Below are positions 42,617 through 51,385 of a DNA stretch of 64,000 nt, piece by piece. A program made the translations under genes and the position numbers. The notes under the pieces are model-generated. The model did not search any database. It worked only from the letters and a program-made list of their open reading frames with translations, and was not told the origin of the DNA. Numbering within the stretch: the stretch's first letter is position 1; each line of letters starts with the position of its first letter. Source of the DNA: Bradyrhizobium sp. Ce-3 (GTDB taxonomy: Bacteria; Pseudomonadota; Alphaproteobacteria; Rhizobiales; Xanthobacteraceae); NCBI RefSeq assembly GCF_022835695.1, contig NZ_BQUV01000001.1, positions 1,030,263-1,094,262 on the forward strand, written 5' to 3'.

Positions 42617-42654
42617 TAAGGCGCGATGCCATCGGCTTGAATCATCGCGCTTTA
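42617..42654. repeat. Palindromic intergenic repeat (GCGCGATG type)
   Basis: TAAGGCGCGATG and CATCGCGCTTTA are 12-base inverted arms with one mismatch around 14 bases. This is the first half of a composite palindromic element; the second half follows at 42668. Confidence 0.85.
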
Positions 42655-42667
42655 GCTTCTTGTTTGG

Positions 42668-42712
42668 GCATGATCTTTTCGGAAAACCGCTTCGCACTTT
42701 TCCGGATCATGC
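42668..42712. repeat. Palindromic intergenic repeat (GCATGATC type)
   Basis: GCATGATC with TTTTCGGAAAA on the left, and TTTTCCGGATCATGC on the right, form imperfect inverted arms. The sequence matches a palindrome I recall as frequent between genes of Bradyrhizobium and other Rhizobiales. It lies in the 295-bp gap between the RND gene start and the eutC end. Confidence 0.85.
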
Positions 42713-42866
42713 TTCAGGGGCGCGAATGAGGCGGGTGAGCGCGGTTGATCGGCGCTAGTCCTTGAAAACACGCGAATATTGACCGGCGCCGGTTTTACCT
42801 GCCCGCCCCTTTGCTCGCAAGCGTGCGACTCGAGGCAAATCAGCGGGGAACCACCGATATCAGCCA

Positions 42867-43661
42867 TTAAGTATCTGATTTGCCACACCCGGGTAGCGCA
42901 TTCCGGAACGATCCACCGCCGCTTTCATCCTTCAACGCGACCCCCGTGATCTGGCGTGCCAGGCCTTCGCGCACAAGCCACGCGATCTTGAACGCGGCTT
43001 CGGCATAGCTCAGCCCGGCGCGGTGGATGTTGGAGACGCAGTTGCGGTCGGCATCGGTGAGACCGATCCGCGGCGCGAAGGTCAGATAGGCGCCAAGGCT
43101 GTCGGGCGCGGACAGGCCGGGCCGTTCGCCGATCAGCATCACCAGCATGCGGGCGCCGAGGATGGTGCCGATCTCGTCGCCGAGCGCGACCCGCGCCCCC
43201 GAAGCGACGATCACCGCACCGGCGTCGATTCTATCAGCCGCGAGCTGCGACAGGAGATGTCGGATCAGTTCGACGGCATGCACATTGACCGCGGTCGGCG
43301 ACAGGCCGTCCCCGATCACGACGGCACAGGGGCACGCGCTGATGCCGCTGCTCTCCAGCGACCGCCGGGATGCGGAATCCAGCATGCGCCCGAGATCGGG
43401 CCGGCGCAGATAGTCGCGGCGGCTGTGCGCCTGGCTCGACACCTGCCGCGGCGTGAGGCCGAGGCCGGCAAGACCGGCCGCAATCCCACTGACATCGAAC
43501 GCCGCATGCACGGCGTCGCGGGCGCGCGCGTGGTCGAGCGTGAAGGACAACAGTGCATCGGTCGGCAGGCTGGCGCCGGACCTTCCAAGACCGACGCGCG
43601 CCGGCGTGAGGTCGCGCAAATCGGGAAGCGATGGGGGCGATGGCGCCGGCGGTGTCGTCAT
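42867..43661 (-). CDS. eutC: EutC, ethanolamine ammonia-lyase small subunit
   Basis: A 264-residue EutC. Family segments are [104 protein letters not shown] and the C-terminal [11 protein letters not shown]. With EutB it forms the adenosylcobalamin enzyme that splits ethanolamine to acetaldehyde and ammonia. I chose the ATG at 43661, 4 bases after the hpnP stop; a longer frame would run into hpnP. Notably it is separated from eutB by hpnP. No microcompartment or EutA reactivase gene is present in the window. Confidence 0.93.
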   Translation of the reverse strand: MTTPPAPSPPSLPDLRDLTPARVGLGRSGASLPTDALLSFTLDHARARDAVHAAFDVSGIAAGLAGLGLTPRQVSSQAHSRRDYLRRPDLGRMLDSASRRSLESSGISACPCAVVIGDGLSPTAVNVHAVELIRHLLSQLAADRIDAGAVIVASGARVALGDEIGTILGARMLVMLIGERPGLSAPDSLGAYLTFAPRIGLTDADRNCVSNIHRAGLSYAEAAFKIAWLVREGLARQITGVALKDESGGGSFRNALPGCGKSDT

Positions 43662-43665
43662 GCTG

Positions 43666-45252
43666 CTATTCGGCGGGAACGGAGGCCTCGCGCAGCCGGA
43701 TCGAGTAGTTCGAGGCGTTCTGCCGGCCGCTGGAGGCTGCACGCGCAAACGTGATCAAATGATGCGCAACCAGCGTCGCCGAGATCAACCCCTCGATGTC
43801 GCCGCGCTTGAGCCGGCCGAGCGCAAACTTCCAGAACACGCGCCTGTAGTCGCCGAGCACGCCGACCTTCCAGAAGATGTTGCGCAGCATGATCAGGCCG
43901 CGTCGGATGTTGGCCCAGCTCTTCATCTCCGGGCTGACCGGCACCTTGATGCGGTTGGCGTAGGTGTAATTGCATTGATGCAGATAGCGATCGAACAGCT
44001 TCTTCGGCTCGTAGGCAACTTCCATGCACTTGCGCCAGGAACTGACCACGTCCTCATACGGCAGCAGGAACTCGACGTTGGAGTCGCGGCCCTCGTCATC
44101 GACCAGCCGCCCCGCCTTTTCAAGCCGGTCCCACAACGGCGTCTTCGGCAGCGCCTGCAGCAGGTTGATGGTCAGAAGCGGAATCTGTGACTCCTCGACG
44201 AAGGAAATCAGCGCGTCGCCGGTCTGGGGCTTGTCGGTATCGAGCCCCATGATGATGCCGGAGACGACCTCCATGCCGAAGGAATTGATGGTACGCACGC
44301 CCTCCAGGATCGGAACCATCATGTTCTGATCCTTGTGCATGGCCTTCAGTGCGTCGGGATCCGGCGTCTCGATGCCGACGAAGATCGTCACGAAGAAGGC
44401 TTCGCGCATCTTCTCCAGGATCTCGGGGCGCTTGGCGATGTTGAGCGTCGCCTCGCAGGCGAGCCGGGTGACATAGCCGGTCCGCTTCTGCCACTCGATC
44501 AGATGCGGCAGCAGCTCGCTCGCCGCCTTGCGGTTGCCGATGAAATTGTCGTCGACGAAATAGACGGTGTCGGTGGCGCCGCATGCGCGCAGCTTGTCGA
44601 GCTCGGCGATGATTTGCTGCGGCGACTTCAGACGCGGATTGCGGCCGTAGAGCCCGGGGATGTCACAGAACTCGCACTGATAGGGGCAGCCCGAGGAGAA
44701 CTGGATGCTGCCGAGGAAGTATTTCTTGGTTTCGGCGAGCTCATAGGCCGGCAGCGGGAAATCCGTCATCGGCAGCCGGTCGATGGTCTTCAGCACCACC
44801 TGCTGATCGGGACGGCTGGTATCCTCCGCCAGGCGCTTGATCAGCTCATTGGTGGCGTCGCCGAGCTCGCCGACATGAAGGTAGTCGAATGCGGGATAGT
44901 AATCCGGGCAGGCGCTGACCGAGGGGCCGCCGATCGCGACCACCAGGTCATGATCATGCGCGCGGTGGCAGATGTCGTTCATCTGCTGGCGCTGGATGTG
45001 CATGCCGCTGACGAACACGGCTTCCGCCCACTCGAAATCCTCCGTCGTCGCCGGACGCAGGTTCTCGTCGACGAAACGGACCGACCAGTTCTCCGGAAGA
45101 TATGCGGCGATCAGCAGCAGGCCCTGGGGCGGCATGAACGCCTTGACGCCATCGGTCAGGGCGTAGGAGTGCTCGAAGGTCCCAAACGACGACGTATAGC
45201 GCGGAAAGACGCAGAGGATACGCCGTACTGTCTTTATGCCCTCAGCTCTCAT
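43666..45252 (-). CDS. hpnP: HpnP, B12-binding radical SAM hopanoid C-2 methylase
   Basis: A 528-residue class B radical SAM methylase. Residues about 10-150 form the cobalamin-binding domain ([21 protein letters not shown] to [25 protein letters not shown]). The iron-sulfur motif is CPYQCEFC (C189, C193, C196). The C-terminal part matches DUF4070. Length and N-terminal sequence fit HpnP, which makes 2-methylhopanoids in Rhodopseudomonas palustris. I chose the ATG at 45252; a TTG at 45276 adds 8 codons. It lies between eutB and eutC on the same strand, 4 bases before eutC. In R. palustris hpnP is controlled by the general stress sigma EcfG, but I found no GGAAC-N16/17-CGTT upstream here. Confidence 0.9.
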   Translation of the reverse strand: MRAEGIKTVRRILCVFPRYTSSFGTFEHSYALTDGVKAFMPPQGLLLIAAYLPENWSVRFVDENLRPATTEDFEWAEAVFVSGMHIQRQQMNDICHRAHDHDLVVAIGGPSVSACPDYYPAFDYLHVGELGDATNELIKRLAEDTSRPDQQVVLKTIDRLPMTDFPLPAYELAETKKYFLGSIQFSSGCPYQCEFCDIPGLYGRNPRLKSPQQIIAELDKLRACGATDTVYFVDDNFIGNRKAASELLPHLIEWQKRTGYVTRLACEATLNIAKRPEILEKMREAFFVTIFVGIETPDPDALKAMHKDQNMMVPILEGVRTINSFGMEVVSGIIMGLDTDKPQTGDALISFVEESQIPLLTINLLQALPKTPLWDRLEKAGRLVDDEGRDSNVEFLLPYEDVVSSWRKCMEVAYEPKKLFDRYLHQCNYTYANRIKVPVSPEMKSWANIRRGLIMLRNIFWKVGVLGDYRRVFWKFALGRLKRGDIEGLISATLVAHHLITFARAASSGRQNASNYSIRLREASVPAE

Positions 45253-45380
45253 CAAACGACCCCGAAGCACGTGCAAATCTAACCATGGCGTGGAACGCTG
45301 GGCCAGAAATTCTTCAACATTGTGGCACTACCTAACGTCACAACGGTGAGATAGTTGCTCTGCAGGATTTCGCTATCCCG

Positions 45381-46763
45381 TCAGGTCAAGAGCCCGGCAG
45401 CAAGGTCGGGCAGCCGCCCCGCATCGGCAATGAGGCGGAAGTCCTGCCCGGCAAGGCCGACGCGCGCCAGCCAGTCGTCGAATTCGGGCGCCCGCGTCAG
45501 GCCGAACAGGTCGCGGACGTAGAGCGCGTCGTGAAACGATGTCGACTGATAGTTTAGCATAACGTCATCGGCGCCCGGCACGCCCATGATGAAATTGACG
45601 CCGGCGGCCGCGAGCAGCGTCAGGAGATTGTCCATGTCGTCCTGATCGGCCTCGGCATGGTTGGTGTAGCAGACGTCGATCCCGAGCGGCAGGCCGAGCA
45701 GCTTGCCGCAGAAATGATCCTCGAGCCCGGCGCGGATGATTTCCTTGCCGTCATAGAGGTATTCGGGACCGATGAAGCCGACCACGCTGTTGACGAGCAG
45801 CGGATCGAACGCGCGCGCCACGGCATAGGCCCGCGCCTCGCAGGTCTGCTGGTCGACCTGGTGATGGGCGTTGGCCGATAGCGCCGAGCCCTGGCCGGTC
45901 TCGAAATACATCACATTGTCACCGACCGTGCCGCGGCGGAGCGACAGCCCGGCTTCGCGCGCCTCGCGCAGCAGCGAGAGGTCGACGCCGAAGCTGCGGT
46001 TGGCCGCCTCGGTGCCGGCGATCGACTGGAACACGAGATCGACCGGCAGCCCCTGCCCGATCAGCCCGAGCGTGGTTGTGACGTGGGTGAGGACGCAGCT
46101 CTGGGTCGGAATTTCGAGCCGCGTAATGATGTCGTCCAACAGCCGCAGCAGCGTTCCGAGGACTTTCGGATCGTCGCTTGCCGGATTGATCCCGATGCAG
46201 GCATCGCCCGATCCGAGCAGCAGCCCGTCGAGGATCGAGGCCGTGATGCCCTTGGGGTCGTCGAAGGGATGGTTCGGTTGCAACCGCGTGCTCATGCGGC
46301 CGCGCAAACCGATGGTATTGCGGAAGCGGGTCGTCACTTCGCATTTCTTCGCGACCAGGATCAGGTCCTGGTTGCGCATCAGCTTCGACACCGCTGCCAC
46401 CATCTCCGGCGTGATGCCGCGCGAGATCTTCCTGATCGCATCAGAGGTGGCGGTATCGGACAGCAGCCAGTCGCGGAAGCCGCCCACGGTAAGCGATGAC
46501 ACCGGCAGGAAGCCGGCAACGTCGTGGCTGTCGAGGATCAGGCGGGTGACTTCGTCGTCCTCATAGGGGATGACAGGCTCATCGAGGAATTGCTTGAGCG
46601 GCACGTTGGCGAGCGCCAGCCGTGCGGCGATCATTTCCTCCGCGCTGTCGGCCGCGATGCCGGCCAGGCGGTCGCCGGAACGCGGCGGCGAGGCCTTGGC
46701 AAGCAGGGTGCGCAGATCATCGAATGCATAATTGGTGGCGTCGATGGTGTGACGATAGAGCAT
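45381..46763 (-). CDS. eutB: EutB, ethanolamine ammonia-lyase large subunit
   Basis: A 460-residue EutB, close to the E. coli length of 453. Recognisable segments are MLYRHTIDATNYAFDDLRTLLAKASPPRSGD at the start, FRNTIGLRGRMSTRLQPNHPFDD, DACIGINPASDD, SCVLTHVTTT and CYTNHAEADQDDMDNLLTLLAAAGVNFIMGVPGADDVMLNYQSTSFHD. It carries the active site for adenosylcobalamin-dependent cleavage of ethanolamine. The ATG at 46763 fits the family start. hpnP follows after 128 bases. Confidence 0.94.
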   Translation of the reverse strand: MLYRHTIDATNYAFDDLRTLLAKASPPRSGDRLAGIAADSAEEMIAARLALANVPLKQFLDEPVIPYEDDEVTRLILDSHDVAGFLPVSSLTVGGFRDWLLSDTATSDAIRKISRGITPEMVAAVSKLMRNQDLILVAKKCEVTTRFRNTIGLRGRMSTRLQPNHPFDDPKGITASILDGLLLGSGDACIGINPASDDPKVLGTLLRLLDDIITRLEIPTQSCVLTHVTTTLGLIGQGLPVDLVFQSIAGTEAANRSFGVDLSLLREAREAGLSLRRGTVGDNVMYFETGQGSALSANAHHQVDQQTCEARAYAVARAFDPLLVNSVVGFIGPEYLYDGKEIIRAGLEDHFCGKLLGLPLGIDVCYTNHAEADQDDMDNLLTLLAAAGVNFIMGVPGADDVMLNYQSTSFHDALYVRDLFGLTRAPEFDDWLARVGLAGQDFRLIADAGRLPDLAAGLLT

Positions 46764-47065
46764 GGGAGTTCGCGTCAAGGACTTGTGGCGGCGTAACCTA
46801 GCACCTCTTTGCGAAAGTCGTGCCATCAGCTTCGCTGCCGTACGGCGGGGATGTTGATGAATGATGGTGATGGCGGACCGTCATTCAACAGCGCGGCAAG
46901 GCGGCCGGGCCCGCCAGCCCGACGCTGCACCTAAGACTTTGGGATTATTTAGAGATTTCAACGGTTGCGGCTGCGCAAAGCGCCCCTGTTAAGAGATTGT
47001 CCATGAAGATTTTGCATAAGCTTTAATTGGCCGAAGGTACTCCCCGGCCTCTTGGAGTGCCCGCA
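46764..47065. other. Divergent intergenic region between eutB and the chemotaxis receptor
   Basis: 302 bp. I looked for a cobalamin riboswitch (B12 box GCCACTG) on the eutB strand and for an EcfG-type promoter and found neither. Promoters for both genes should lie here. Confidence 0.5.
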
Positions 47066-48817
47066 ATGCCTGCCCCAGCGACATCCCCCATCTCCACATC
47101 CCGGCCTCCGATGGCATCCCGATTCTCGCTTGCTGCGCGGCTGTACTCGACGTTTGCGTTGATTGCGGTGCTGACCGCGGCCATCACCTTGCTGTCCGAC
47201 CACAACGCGCGGCGCAACGCCGAGCTGACCGAGGCAGTCGACCTCGCAAGCCGCGCCGCGCTCAATGTCGAACGGGTCAATTCGCTGGTCTATGCCGTGG
47301 TGATGGAATCCCGCGGCATCTACATGTCGACCGATCCGGCCGCGGTGAAGAAATATGGCGCCGGGCTGCTGGCCTTCAACGAGCGCATCCTCGGCGTGGT
47401 CAGGAACTGGGAAACCCTGGTGCAGGCCGACGACGCCGCGCAGTTCGCGGTTTTCAAGAAGCGCATCGAGCAGTTCGTCGAATTTCGCAAGGAGCTGGTT
47501 CGCCGCGGCATCGAGATCGGCGCCGCAGCCGGGCGTGAGTGGGGCGACAACGACGCCAACCGCGACGTGCGCACCGCACTGAACAAGGATCTCGAGGCGC
47601 TTTCCAAGGTCTATGCCGAGCGCAGCAAGCGGCTGGCGCACCAGACCGACGCCAACCGTGCGCTGGCGCTGCTGCTGACCGGGCTCGGCGCAGCCGCCCT
47701 GATCGTCGTGGTGCTCGGCGTGCTGATCATCGCCCGATCGGTGGCGCGGCCGCTGTCGCAGATCACCACGACCATCAAGCAGGTCGCCGAAGGCGCCGAC
47801 CAGGTCGAAGTGCCCCATGTCGGCCGCAGCGACGAGATCGGTGCGCTGGCTCGTGCCATCAAGGTGTTCCAGGAGGCGATGGACCGCAATCGCAGCCTGA
47901 ACGCGCAAGTCCTGCAGGATTCGGAGGCCCGCGACGCGCGCGGCCGGCACATCGAGAGCTTCGTCGACGCATTCCGCGGCACCATCGGCGAGGTGCTCCG
48001 CGCAGTGCACGACAACGCCGCAACGATGCGGCAGACCGCGCAGACCATCGCGACCGTCGCGGCCGACGCCAACGGCCGGGCCGTTGCGGCGGCCGGCGCC
48101 ACCGAACAGGCCTCGAGCAACGTCTCCGCGGTGGCGGGCGCGGCCGAAGAGCTCTCTGCGTCGGTCGAGGAGATCGGCCGCCAGGTCAAGCAGTCTTCCG
48201 GCGCGGTCGATCAGGCCGGCGTGCGCACCGACCGCTCGATCACCGAGATCGAGAGCCTCGCCGCTACCACCCAGCGCATCGACGGCGTGCTGAACCTGAT
48301 CCAGGCGATCGCCGAGCAGACCAATCTGCTCGCGCTCAACGCCACCATCGAAGCCGCCCGCGCCGGCGATGCCGGCCGCGGCTTCGCCGTGGTCGCACAC
48401 GAGGTCAAGGCGCTGGCCGGGCAGACCGCCAAGGCAACCGCCGAGATCAGCGAGAATGTTGGGCTGATCCAGGCTTCCACCCGCAACTCGGTCGCCGCCG
48501 TGCGCGAGATCGGCCAGGCGGTGCGCGAGATCAGCGACGTCACCGCGAACATCGCAAGCGCGATCGGCCAGCAGGATGCAGCGACCCGCGAAATCTCCGC
48601 CAACGCGCAGATGGCCGCCCAGGGCAACGAAACCCTGGTCACAAACGTCGGCTCGCTCCGCGACGACATGGACCAGACCAGCAAGGCGGCGGAGTCGGTG
48701 CTCGCGGCGTCGAGCGATCTGACCGCAACGGCCGAGACGCTGTCGCGCGAGGTCGAGCAATTCTTCCGCAACCTGCGCGTCGACGCCGCAGACGGCCTGC
48801 GCCGGACCGGAACCTGA
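47066..48817 (+). CDS. Methyl-accepting chemotaxis protein
   Basis: A 583-residue transmembrane chemoreceptor. The first helix is [15 protein letters not shown], followed by a four-helix-bundle-like periplasmic sensor of about 150 residues. The second helix is [23 protein letters not shown], then a HAMP domain ([20 protein letters not shown]), then a signalling domain with the conserved tip [35 protein letters not shown]. It lacks a CheR-binding pentapeptide at the C-terminus. GGAG lies 9 bases before the ATG. It is monocistronic as far as seen; the ligand is unknown. Confidence 0.93.
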   Translation: MPAPATSPISTSRPPMASRFSLAARLYSTFALIAVLTAAITLLSDHNARRNAELTEAVDLASRAALNVERVNSLVYAVVMESRGIYMSTDPAAVKKYGAGLLAFNERILGVVRNWETLVQADDAAQFAVFKKRIEQFVEFRKELVRRGIEIGAAAGREWGDNDANRDVRTALNKDLEALSKVYAERSKRLAHQTDANRALALLLTGLGAAALIVVVLGVLIIARSVARPLSQITTTIKQVAEGADQVEVPHVGRSDEIGALARAIKVFQEAMDRNRSLNAQVLQDSEARDARGRHIESFVDAFRGTIGEVLRAVHDNAATMRQTAQTIATVAADANGRAVAAAGATEQASSNVSAVAGAAEELSASVEEIGRQVKQSSGAVDQAGVRTDRSITEIESLAATTQRIDGVLNLIQAIAEQTNLLALNATIEAARAGDAGRGFAVVAHEVKALAGQTAKATAEISENVGLIQASTRNSVAAVREIGQAVREISDVTANIASAIGQQDAATREISANAQMAAQGNETLVTNVGSLRDDMDQTSKAAESVLAASSDLTATAETLSREVEQFFRNLRVDAADGLRRTGT

Positions 48818-48981
48818 ACGGATCGCGCGATCCGCCGAGGATGCGCGACAGGTCCCTGGATGGTTAAAACTCCTCCAACGCACGCGCATAAATTGCCTGC
48901 GCTTCAGGTCGCCTTTCTCAATTTGATGCCCCCATAGAAAACGTCAAAGCGCGGGGGCGCGGGGGGAAGTGGAAGCGTGCG

Positions 48982-50484
48982 ATGAACGGGCTTTTGCCAA
49001 AGCCGAAGGCGGTGCCGACCAAACGGCTGCTGGCGCTCGGGATCGGCCTCGTTCTGGGCTTTTCGGCGATCTGCGCATCGATCCTCTGGGAAATGGCGGA
49101 TAAGGACTACCGGCACGCCAAGGAAGGCGCGACCAACCTGGTCGCCTCCATCGCCAGCGAGATCGACCGCAACATCGAGCTCTATGACCTGTCGCTGCAG
49201 GCGGTCGCCGACGGCGTCAAGCTGCCGGAGCTCGCCAAGGTCAGCCCGGAGCTGCGCCAGGTCGTACTGTTCGACCGCGCCGCCACCGCCAAGGATCTCG
49301 GCTCGATTTTCGTGCTGAATGCCGCGGGCGACGTTACGCTGGATTCCCGGACATTGACGCCGCGGACCGCAAGTTTCGCCGATCGGGACTTCTTCCAGGT
49401 GCATCGGACCCAGGCGGATCACGGACTGTTCATCAGCACTCCCTGGGTTACGCCGGAGGGCGAATATCTGATCAGCCTGAGCCGCCGCATCAGCAATGAC
49501 GACGGATCCTTTGCCGGCGTGGTCGCGGGCAGCATGCGGCTCAGCTATTTCCACAACCTGTTTCGCAAGCTCAACTTCGGCCTCGGCGACAGCATGGCGC
49601 TGTTCAATACCGATGGCGTCATGCTGATGCGCGCACCGTTCGAGATCAGCAAGATCGGGCAAAGCATCAAGGACTCACAAGTCTTCAAGCAGTATCCGGC
49701 ACGGCAATCCGGCTCCTACATGACGAAATCGCTCGTCGATCATGTCAGCCGGCTCTATGTCTTCCAGGCGATCGGCAACCATCGCCTGATCATCGCCGAA
49801 GGTCTCTCGCTTGACGGCATCTATGCCGATTGGTGGCAGCAGCTCTGGCTGATCGGCAGCGTGGTGGCTGCGCTCTGCGGCCTCTCGATCGTTCTGATGT
49901 TCTACCTGCTGGCCGCTCTCAAGCGGCGGGCCGCCGCGGAACGCCGGCTCGCGCACCTTGCGAGCACGGATGCGCTGACCGGCCTCGCCAACCGCCGCCG
50001 CCTCGACGATACGCTCGACGTCGAATGGCGGCGCGGCATGCGCGCGAAGTCATCGGTTTCGCTGCTGATGATCGACGTCGATCATTTCAAGGCCTTCAAC
50101 GACAGCTACGGGCATCAGGCCGGCGATGCCGTACTCGCCACGGTGGGGCGATGCATCGCAGCCGGCGCCAAGCGCGTGACCGATCTCGGCGCGCGCTACG
50201 GCGGCGAGGAGTTTTCGGTGCTGCTACCCGGCATCGGCAAGGCCGGCGCACTGGAGATGGCCGAACAGATTCGCGCGAAATTGACGGCCGCGCGTGAATC
50301 CGAGCCCGAGCTGCCGACTGTCAGTATCGGGGTGTCCTGCCTCGTGCCAGACCACGAGCGCACGTCGCGCGACCTGCTCAAGGCCGCAGACCTCGCGCTC
50401 TATCAAGCCAAGGCTGAAGGCCGCGACCGTGTCGTGGTCAGCCCGGTCGGATGGGACAAATCCGGCAAGCGGCACGTCGCCTGA
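48982..50484 (+). CDS. Membrane diguanylate cyclase with periplasmic Cache-type sensor
   Basis: A 500-residue protein. An N-terminal helix (ALGIGLVLGFSAICASILW) is followed by a double-Cache-like periplasmic sensor over about residues 40-285, a second helix (LWLIGSVVAALCGLSIVLMFYLLAAL) and a GGDEF domain. The active site is RYGGEEF (GGEEF at 407-411), and the inhibitory-site RxxD (RVTD, 398-401) is kept, so product inhibition by c-di-GMP is expected. No EAL domain is present. It lies 164 bases downstream of the chemoreceptor on the same strand. The Cache ligand is unknown. Confidence 0.93.
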   Translation: MNGLLPKPKAVPTKRLLALGIGLVLGFSAICASILWEMADKDYRHAKEGATNLVASIASEIDRNIELYDLSLQAVADGVKLPELAKVSPELRQVVLFDRAATAKDLGSIFVLNAAGDVTLDSRTLTPRTASFADRDFFQVHRTQADHGLFISTPWVTPEGEYLISLSRRISNDDGSFAGVVAGSMRLSYFHNLFRKLNFGLGDSMALFNTDGVMLMRAPFEISKIGQSIKDSQVFKQYPARQSGSYMTKSLVDHVSRLYVFQAIGNHRLIIAEGLSLDGIYADWWQQLWLIGSVVAALCGLSIVLMFYLLAALKRRAAAERRLAHLASTDALTGLANRRRLDDTLDVEWRRGMRAKSSVSLLMIDVDHFKAFNDSYGHQAGDAVLATVGRCIAAGAKRVTDLGARYGGEEFSVLLPGIGKAGALEMAEQIRAKLTAARESEPELPTVSIGVSCLVPDHERTSRDLLKAADLALYQAKAEGRDRVVVSPVGWDKSGKRHVA

Positions 50485-50506
50485 TCGAGGTCTCGCCCCG
50501 CTCCGA

Positions 50507-51385
50507 TCACTCCACCGGCAGCACGTCGACCGCGACGCTGAGCTTCTGCTTGCGGGCGCCGACGATGACGCCGTCGACCGGAGAGACGTCGGCGAAGTCG
50601 CGGCCGATGGCGAGGATGATGTGGTCGTTGGCGACCATCAGATCGTTGGTGGGATCGAACCCGACCCAGCCGAGCGCGTGGCCGCACCAGACCGACACCC
50701 AGGCATGGGTTGCGTCGGCGCCCTGCAGCCGCGGCTGCCCCGGCGGCGGAATGGTGCGCAAATAGCCGCTGACATAGGCCGCGGGCAGACCGAGACCGCG
50801 CAGGCCCGCGATCATCACATGGGCAAAGTCCTGGCAGACGCCATGGCGCTTCTCGAACACGTCACGCAGCGGCGTCGAGATCACAGTCGCCTTGGGATCG
50901 TATTTGAAGTCGTTGCGGATGCGGCGCATCAGGTCGGCGGCTCCAGTGAGGATACCACCATCCGGCGAAAAGCTCGCGGAGGCATACGCCGTCACGGGCC
51001 GCAGCACCGGCACCAGCGCGCTGGCAAAGACATAGCCGACCGGCGAGGCTGCATCGAGGCTCAAGGCCTCGAACGCTTGATCGCGCACGCTCTCCCAGGG
51101 CGGGCTGACGGCGTCACGCGCCGGCGGCCGCCGCGCGACCGAGACCCGCGAACGGGAATCGATGCGCAGGCTGCGATGCGCGGTCTCGATCAGCACGCTT
51201 TCGGTCAGCGTGCCGAAGAAATCGCGCCGCGCGGTACGCTCGGCAGGCTTCGGGCGGATATCGGCCGAGTGCGAGATGAGCTGCTGCCCGTCGCCGCTGA
51301 TCGGCTCCAGCCGCAGCGAGCAGCGTGCGAAGCTGACCTGGGTCTCGTAGCTGTAGGTCGTGACGTGACGGATGTCGTAGATCAC
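50507..51385 (-). CDS. Transglutaminase-like cysteine protease-fold protein
   Basis: A 292-residue bacterial transglutaminase with the N-terminal transglutaminase beta domain (IYDIRHVTTYSYETQVSFARCSLRLEP) and the catalytic core. The triad is C184 (HGVCQDFAHVM), H227 (ATHAWVSVW) and D244 (FDPTND). No signal peptide is present. The GTG start overlaps the stop of the ATP-grasp/alpha-E gene by 4 bases. It is the third gene of a three-gene operon with two predicted amide-bond-forming or -transferring partners. It may cleave or transfer a peptide made by them. Function unproven. Confidence 0.9.
   Translation of the reverse strand: MIYDIRHVTTYSYETQVSFARCSLRLEPISGDGQQLISHSADIRPKPAERTARRDFFGTLTESVLIETAHRSLRIDSRSRVSVARRPPARDAVSPPWESVRDQAFEALSLDAASPVGYVFASALVPVLRPVTAYASASFSPDGGILTGAADLMRRIRNDFKYDPKATVISTPLRDVFEKRHGVCQDFAHVMIAGLRGLGLPAAYVSGYLRTIPPPGQPRLQGADATHAWVSVWCGHALGWVGFDPTNDLMVANDHIILAIGRDFADVSPVDGVIVGARKQKLSVAVDVLPVE

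Noticed and set aside
40160-42619. Long open frame on the plus strand opposite the second RND gene
   Set aside because: It is the antisense shadow of a clear RND transporter. The translation is rich in Arg, His, Asp and Gln with no motif, as expected from high-GC third positions.
45253-45380. EcfG-type promoter for hpnP, expected from Rhodopseudomonas palustris
   Set aside because: No GGAAC-N16/17-CGTT on the minus strand in this gap or in 46764-47065.
46764-47065. Cobalamin riboswitch upstream of eutB
   Set aside because: No B12 box or supporting helices could be found by eye on the eutB strand.
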